The notes under the pieces: generated by a model | The model's input: the letters and a program-made list of their open reading frames with translations, nothing else | Told to the model about the DNA's origin: nothing | The model's database searches: none | Position numbers and translations under genes: made by a program | Assembly: GCA_023402075.1 (NCBI GenBank) | Contig: JAEXCS010000028.1 | Coordinates: forward strand, 43,805 to 107,804 | DNA from: Bacillota bacterium | Lineage (GTDB): Bacteria; Bacillota; Clostridia; Oscillospirales; Oscillospiraceae | DNA: 64,000 nucleotides | Direction of reading: 5' to 3' | Part shown: positions 59,700 through 64,000 of the stretch, piece after piece | Layout: each line of letters begins with the position of its first letter | Numbering within the stretch: the stretch's first letter is position 1

Positions 59700-61169
59700 A
59701 TGGGTATTGAGCTTGATGTATTCCGTTACTCTGCGGTATTCATTGGCAAATTTCAAGCTAACGCTGATACTGCCATTTTCATGTACCTTGATGTGGTCTA
59801 CAAGCTCAATTAAAACCTCTCTTGTCAGCTTGTCGATATTTTCATACTTCCGAAAGGTTGCTAAAAATGGATTTTCCGTATCAATCCCATTTTCAAGTTC
59901 GGCCTTTTCTTCGTTTAGGTTTCTTATAACCTCGTTAATGGATTCCATTTGCCGCTCGTAATCTTCCTGCATATGGCGGTAATCTTTGTGGCTTATCTCT
60001 CCGTCTTTCCAGTCTTGGTAAATGCTTTGTTTGTAACGCATTATCTTGGAAAGCTCTTTTTCCTTTGCCGCTATCAGGTCGTTAAGCCGTATAGACTGGC
60101 TTTTCTGCAATGGAGCAGTGTTAATCCTTGAAACAATCTCGGAAAACTCTGCCGCAAGGAAAACAATTTTTTCAATAACATGAAATACACCTTGTTCCAG
60201 ATGATTGTGTCTGATAGTATGCTTGGTGCAAGCCGTTTTCGACTGGTCTTTATAGGTGCGGCAATAGTAATATACATTTTCCCCGACCTTGCTTCGGGTC
60301 ATAGCCTTGCCGCAATCAGCACAACGGAGAAATCCGCTGAACAGATATAGCCCCTTTTGCTGCGGTGCGGTGCGGGTGTCTTTTCTCGAAAGCTCCTGCA
60401 CCTTGTTGAAATCCTCACGGCTGATAATCGCTTCGTGAGTATTCTCAACAATGAACCATTCATCTTCCGGTACGGTTTCCTGCACATGGATTTTATAGCT
60501 CTTAATGCGGTAACGGCCCTGTACCATATCCCCAACATAAATGCGGTTTTTCAGAATGTTGTTGATACTCACGGCGCACCATAGAGGATTGCCGCCCTCG
60601 GCGTTGGGGTTTTTGTATTTCATGCCCTTGCTTTTCTTGTAAGCCGCCGGGCATAAAATACCGCTGTCATTGAGCTTTCGTACAATCGCATTTTTACTCA
60701 TGCCCTCTAAAAACCAAGCAAAGATACTTTTTACATGCTCTGCGGCTTCTTCGTCTATGATAAGGGCGTTTTTGTCCTCCGGGTCTTTTTGGTAGCCATA
60801 AGCCGCAAAGGAACCGATATGCAAGCCTTTTTCCCGCTTCTTGTCAAAGGTTCTGCGAACGCTTTCAGATGTACCCCTTGCGTGTTCCTCGTTCAAAACG
60901 CCTTGAACGGGTACGGCGATATTTTGAGCATTTTGCGGGTCTTTGTAAGTATCAATGGGTTGTTGGTATAAAGAGATAAACCGCACATTGTTTCGTGGAA
61001 ACCAGTCACCAAGATAATAACTCTGATCGCCGTTGTTGCGGAAACTCCGGGCAAGGTTCTTGACGATAACACAGTTGATTTTTCCTTTTTGTATATCGGA
61101 AAGTAACCTTTGGAAGTTTTCACGTTCTTCGTCCGTTGTGCCGCTTACGCCATCATCAATACAAGACAT
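59685..61169 (-). pseudogene. Large serine recombinase lacking its catalytic N-terminus
   Basis: A 494-residue frame beginning MSCIDDGVSGTTDEERENFQRLL, which matches large serine recombinases from about residue 60-70. NLARSFRNNGDQSYYLG, the recombinase domain (AAYGYQKDP..., PLWCAVSINNILKN), a zinc ribbon (CADCGKAMTRS...YYYC...C) and the coiled coil are complete. The N-terminal strand with the catalytic serine is absent: a TAA directly precedes the ATG. It is therefore probably inactive, unless completed by DNA outside this assembly. Confidence 0.85.
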
Positions 61170-61351
61170 TTATTCAAACACCTGTAAACAAGGATTTTAA
61201 CCTTGATCTACTTGATTTACGAAAAGGTCTTACCCATATTTCACAGACGGAACGTGAACAAGGACAGGAACGATAAAACACTGGAAATGAGTAAAGGTGA
61301 AAAGAATTTATGTAAAACTTTCCACCTTTACTTATTAATGCTCTATGATGC

Positions 61352-61744
61352 TCACGAAATTGTTATTAATTCTTTTACCTTTGATTCAATAGCTTTAATG
61401 ACTTCAATAAATACCTCATCACTCTTGCCCGTTGGATCGTCTAATCCCCAATCCTCTCTGTGCTTGCAGGGCAGGAAAGGACACTCCACGTTGCAACCCA
61501 TTGTAACAACAATATCAACGGGTGGAATATCGGACAGCAGTTTGGAATACTGAGTCAGTTCCATGTCGATCCCGTAAATCTGTTTTACAAGCCGCACAGC
61601 GTCTTGATTGATTTGCGGCTTTGTCTCCGTTCCGGCTGAATAACTCTCCAGCACATCTCCCGCAAAATGCTTGCAAAGGGCTTCTGCAATTTGAGAACGA
61701 CAAGAATTATGCACGCAAATAAATGCAACCTTGTTCATATTCAT
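61352..61744 (-). CDS. arsC: Arsenate reductase, thioredoxin/LMW-phosphatase type
   Basis: A 130-residue protein that reduces arsenate to arsenite. It starts MNMNKVAFICVHNSCRSQIAEA, the LMW phosphatase loop with nucleophile Cys10 and Cys15. The resolving cysteines lie in TMGCNVECPFLPCKHREDWG (Cys84, 88, 93), and DDPTG holds the Asp acid. The ATG overlaps the arsA stop as ATGA. Its product feeds ArsA/ArsD-driven efflux; no ArsB or Acr3 pump is inside the window. Confidence 0.92.
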   Translation of the reverse strand: MNMNKVAFICVHNSCRSQIAEALCKHFAGDVLESYSAGTETKPQINQDAVRLVKQIYGIDMELTQYSKLLSDIPPVDIVVTMGCNVECPFLPCKHREDWGLDDPTGKSDEVFIEVIKAIESKVKELITIS

Positions 61745-63489
61745 TCACCCCCTAAAGGTGAAAGTAAATTACTGCCCTTAACATCTTCTGCGCTCCACTT
61801 AATAACGGAGAAATAACCGTGGGAAAGTTCATCTACCTTGTTGATCCATTCGATTTCATGACTGGCCTTAGCTTTCAATAGCTGATTGCCCGTCTCGGTG
61901 GCGTACAGGGATGAATTGATAACCCACCATTTTGTTGCAATCTCGGCGCGCTTCAAATCTTCCTCTAACCGCATAGCTTCAAAAACAGGCGTGGTTTCGG
62001 CAAGAGTTACGATGATAACCGAAGTTTCATCGGCATTGCGGAGCCGGGGCAATAGCTTTTTAACCGACTCAGGGATATCCCCTTGTGTACGCTTAACCTC
62101 ACGGTGGTAGCTCTGCGTGGAATCAAGCAGCAACAGCGTATGGCCTGTGGGTGCGGTATCAATGACAACAACCTCGTTTTCGGCCCTATCCACAATCTCA
62201 GCAAAGGCGCGGAACACCGCAATTTCCTGTGTGCAGGGGGAACGCAAATCTTCCTCAACATAGGCAACATCATCTTCCGACATGGTTTCCCGCGCTTTTT
62301 CCAGCACTTCTTCCTGGTAACGCCGGAGTTCTTCCTTTTCGTCAATATGGCTCATGGTGATGCCGCTGGTTTCGTCCATAACAAACTTTAGATGGGCGGC
62401 GGGGTCAGTGGTTGTAAGATGTACCTTTTTCCCTTTGGCCGACAGGCCGAGAGCGATGGCAGCGGCAATCGTTGTTTTGCCAACGCCGCCCTTGCCCATC
62501 GTGAAAATCACCTTTTTGTCGCTTGCGTCCAAATCGTCAATGATGCTGCGGAGCGCCGGAATATCTGTGGTATGCAGGATTTCTTCGCTTAGGGTAAAGC
62601 TGTCTTTTTGGAGCAGATTGCGGACGTTCTCCATGCCGGTGATGTTATAGGCGCGCAGCGGCACAAAATAGGTGGCCGTATCCTTCAGATCGGCAGGCAT
62701 ATCGGCAAGCGCCTTTTGTTGTTTGGCGTACAGGCTCTCCGATATACCATCGTCAAAAGCCGAAAGTACGCCGTTGATAATCAAAAGCTGATTGCGAACG
62801 CCTAAGTCGGCAAGTTCTTTTGAAGCCCGCTCAGCTTCTTTGAGAGGGGAACCTTCGGGCCGGGATACAAGGACAAGGGTTGTCAATTTGCCATCCGCCA
62901 AAGTAGCCACCGCTTGCTTATACATTTCCTTTTTATCTTCGAGGCCCGAAAGCTGCCCCAGGCAAGATGCCCCATGTGTGCTTTCGCTGATAAAATTACT
63001 CCATGCGCTCGGCAGTTGCAGCATCCGCAAGGTATGGCCGGTGGGGGCGGTATCAAAGATAATGTGGTCGTATTCCTTTGCGGCAGCTTCGTCCGTAATA
63101 AAGTTTGTAAACTCATTGAAAGCGGCAATCTCAACTGTGCAGGAGCCGGAGAGCTGTTCCTCCATGTTTGTGATAACCGATTCCGGCAGCTTGCCGCGAT
63201 AGGGCGAAACGACACTTTCCCTATACTGCGCCGCCGCCTGTATCGGGTCGAGGTTGGCAACGACAAGCCCCGGCACTTCCGCAATCGGCACACCTTTGCT
63301 ATCCAGTTCGGTGCTGAACACATCCTGCAAGTTGGAAGCGGGGTCGGTGCTGACAAGCAGCACCTTCTTTCCGCTGTCAGCAAGGCTCACAGCAGTAGCA
63401 CAGGCGATAGAGGTTTTCCCAACGCCGCCCTTGCCGGTATAGAACAGGTATTTTGTGAGGTTTAGATGTTGCAAGTCAAACTGTTTCAT
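61741..63489 (-). CDS. arsA: Arsenite efflux pump ATPase ArsA
   Basis: A 582-residue two-halved ATPase. Each half has a deviant Walker A, TGKGGVGKTS near residue 20 and MGKGGVGKTT near 335, and the ArsA motif DTAPTGHTL is present in both. Cysteines for As(III)/Sb(III) binding occur in SGSCTVEIAAF and SPCTQEIAVF. It drives an arsenite channel (ArsB/Acr3). The ATG at 63489 overlaps the arsD stop (ATGA). The longer open frame upstream overlaps arsD and is not used. Confidence 0.95.
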   Translation of the reverse strand: MKQFDLQHLNLTKYLFYTGKGGVGKTSIACATAVSLADSGKKVLLVSTDPASNLQDVFSTELDSKGVPIAEVPGLVVANLDPIQAAAQYRESVVSPYRGKLPESVITNMEEQLSGSCTVEIAAFNEFTNFITDEAAAKEYDHIIFDTAPTGHTLRMLQLPSAWSNFISESTHGASCLGQLSGLEDKKEMYKQAVATLADGKLTTLVLVSRPEGSPLKEAERASKELADLGVRNQLLIINGVLSAFDDGISESLYAKQQKALADMPADLKDTATYFVPLRAYNITGMENVRNLLQKDSFTLSEEILHTTDIPALRSIIDDLDASDKKVIFTMGKGGVGKTTIAAAIALGLSAKGKKVHLTTTDPAAHLKFVMDETSGITMSHIDEKEELRRYQEEVLEKARETMSEDDVAYVEEDLRSPCTQEIAVFRAFAEIVDRAENEVVVIDTAPTGHTLLLLDSTQSYHREVKRTQGDIPESVKKLLPRLRNADETSVIIVTLAETTPVFEAMRLEEDLKRAEIATKWWVINSSLYATETGNQLLKAKASHEIEWINKVDELSHGYFSVIKWSAEDVKGSNLLSPLGGE

Positions 63490-63863
63490 TGGCAGCAGCC
63501 CTCTGAGCAGCAGCACCCGCCATCGGCTTTCTTTGTTTCGGTCGCTTCCAAATACGAGGCCGGGATCTCCAGCCATGCCGCAATTTCCTCATTGGTAGGG
63601 TACGCCTTTGTCTTAACAATTTTTCCGTCAATGACTGTGGCAGGCAAAGACTCTACGCCATCTCCCATGATGAGTTTGTTGATGTCGGTATTGTTGATGA
63701 ACGCCTGCGGGGCGCTGTTCAAGTTAAAACGGGAAGCGGTAATGCCGTTCTTTTGCAGGTTATTAAATACCGTAGAAATGCGGAGCAGTTCGGGATCGAC
63801 GCCGACGCCGCAGATGCCGGTTTCACAGCACATGGCCGGTTCGTAAATAGACATTGTTTTCAT
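63486..63863 (-). CDS. arsD: Arsenic metallochaperone ArsD
   Basis: A 125-residue ArsD. Cys12, Cys13 and Cys18 (MCCETGICG), which pass As(III) to ArsA in the E. coli plasmid protein, are present, as are the C-terminal Cys clusters CCCSEGCCQ. GGAGTG precedes the ATG at 63863; an upstream open frame of 33 codons has no ribosome site. It is the first visible gene of arsD-arsA-arsC. Confidence 0.95.
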   Translation of the reverse strand: MKTMSIYEPAMCCETGICGVGVDPELLRISTVFNNLQKNGITASRFNLNSAPQAFINNTDINKLIMGDGVESLPATVIDGKIVKTKAYPTNEEIAAWLEIPASYLEATETKKADGGCCCSEGCCQ

Positions 63864-63899
63864 AGAAAAATCACTCCTGTTACTATATATTTGGTTGAG

Positions 63900-63920
63900 G
63901 ACATGGCCACCAGCCATGTC
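63900..63920. promoter_or_regulatory. Inverted repeat upstream of arsD
   Basis: GACATGGC (63900-63907) and GCCATGTC (63913-63920) form an 8-bp inverted repeat with a 5-base spacer, 37 bases before arsD. It could be an operator or a stem of the mRNA. The remaining 80 bases to the right edge hold an open minus-strand frame of about 20 codons that I could not identify. Confidence 0.4.
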
Positions 63921-64000
63921 TTTATCCATCTTGTTGCCTAAGCTGTTAGAATGAGAGGACAAGCGGCCTGACGAATCACTCCAAGGACTTTGCGTCCGTA

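Larger units (their letters stand above)
59650..64000. mobile_element. Integrated element with serine recombinase remnant and arsenic operon (extends past window)
   Basis: The left boundary is placed where the collagen-like triplets end. The element encodes a large serine recombinase fragment and arsC, arsA, arsD on the minus strand. Composition and the lack of any link to flanking core genes fit horizontal transfer. The right end is outside the window, so type and att sites are unknown. Confidence 0.6.

Noticed and set aside
63938..64000. Open minus-strand frame at the right edge as an ars gene
   Set aside because: Only 20 residues are visible and they match nothing I recognise in ArsR, ArsB or Acr3.

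Overview
The window reads as a GC-rich, endospore-forming, amino-acid-fermenting anaerobe of the Clostridia, most likely an Oscillospiraceae (Flavonifractor/Intestinimonas-like) gut bacterium. Evidence: a complete hydroxyglutarate-pathway block for glutamate fermentation (2-hydroxyglutaryl-CoA dehydratase plus the Na+-pumping glutaconyl-CoA decarboxylase), a CotF-like spore coat protein, an L27 with an N-terminal prepeptide beside its Prp protease, a T-box before leuS, and strict Shine-Dalgarno use. The genus is inference. No rRNA, tRNA or CRISPR array was seen.

Layout. 1-8.2 kb: 2-hydroxyacid dehydrogenase (cut by the left edge), hgdCAB, gcdA, two gcdD-type small subunits, gcdC, gcdB. 8.4-10.4 kb: MoxR ATPase and CoxE-like VWA protein. 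10.7-14.9 kb: polar amino-acid ABC transporter and an AbgB-like M20 amidohydrolase. 15.1-20.5 kb: a small membrane protein with its own promoter and terminator, then a LIV-type ABC transporter. 20.8-24.4 kb: a 1141-residue receiver/HD-GYP/PAS/GGDEF/GAF protein preceded by a stop-start-coupled 28-codon ORF. 24.4-29.6 kb: DUF5662, rplU-prp-rpmA, obg, DUF3841 and MTA/SAH nucleosidase.

29.8-37.0 kb (minus strand) is the unusual part. It is a tandem array of lower-GC paralogous cassettes: four copies of a one-pass membrane protein (A), glycine-zipper mini-ORFs or remnants (Z), and two types of soluble partner gene (C and D), with frameshifts, internal stops and a chimeric remnant. Upstream lies a 526-residue protein (B) that contains a peptidoglycan-binding-like segment. 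It looks like a decaying and recombining reservoir of toxin-tip/immunity-like modules. No function can be assigned from sequence alone.

37.2-44.1 kb: spore coat protein, ECF sigma/DUF4179 anti-sigma pair, proBAC, ClpP/TepA-like protease, and an HTH-desulfoferrodoxin fusion. 44.3-57.0 kb is a housekeeping run: smc, ftsY, rph, rdgB, yhbY, a nadD-yqeK fusion, an LCP ligase, rsfS and T-box-leuS. 57-58.6 kb is AT-rich and nearly gene-free. A collagen-like gene (58.6 kb) loses its 3' end at a mobile-element junction. Beyond this lie a serine recombinase without its catalytic N-terminus and an arsenic operon (arsD-arsA-arsC, minus strand) running to the right edge.

Metabolic reading (inference): the ABC importers could supply amino acids to glutamate fermentation, and the decarboxylase would convert the free energy into a sodium gradient.
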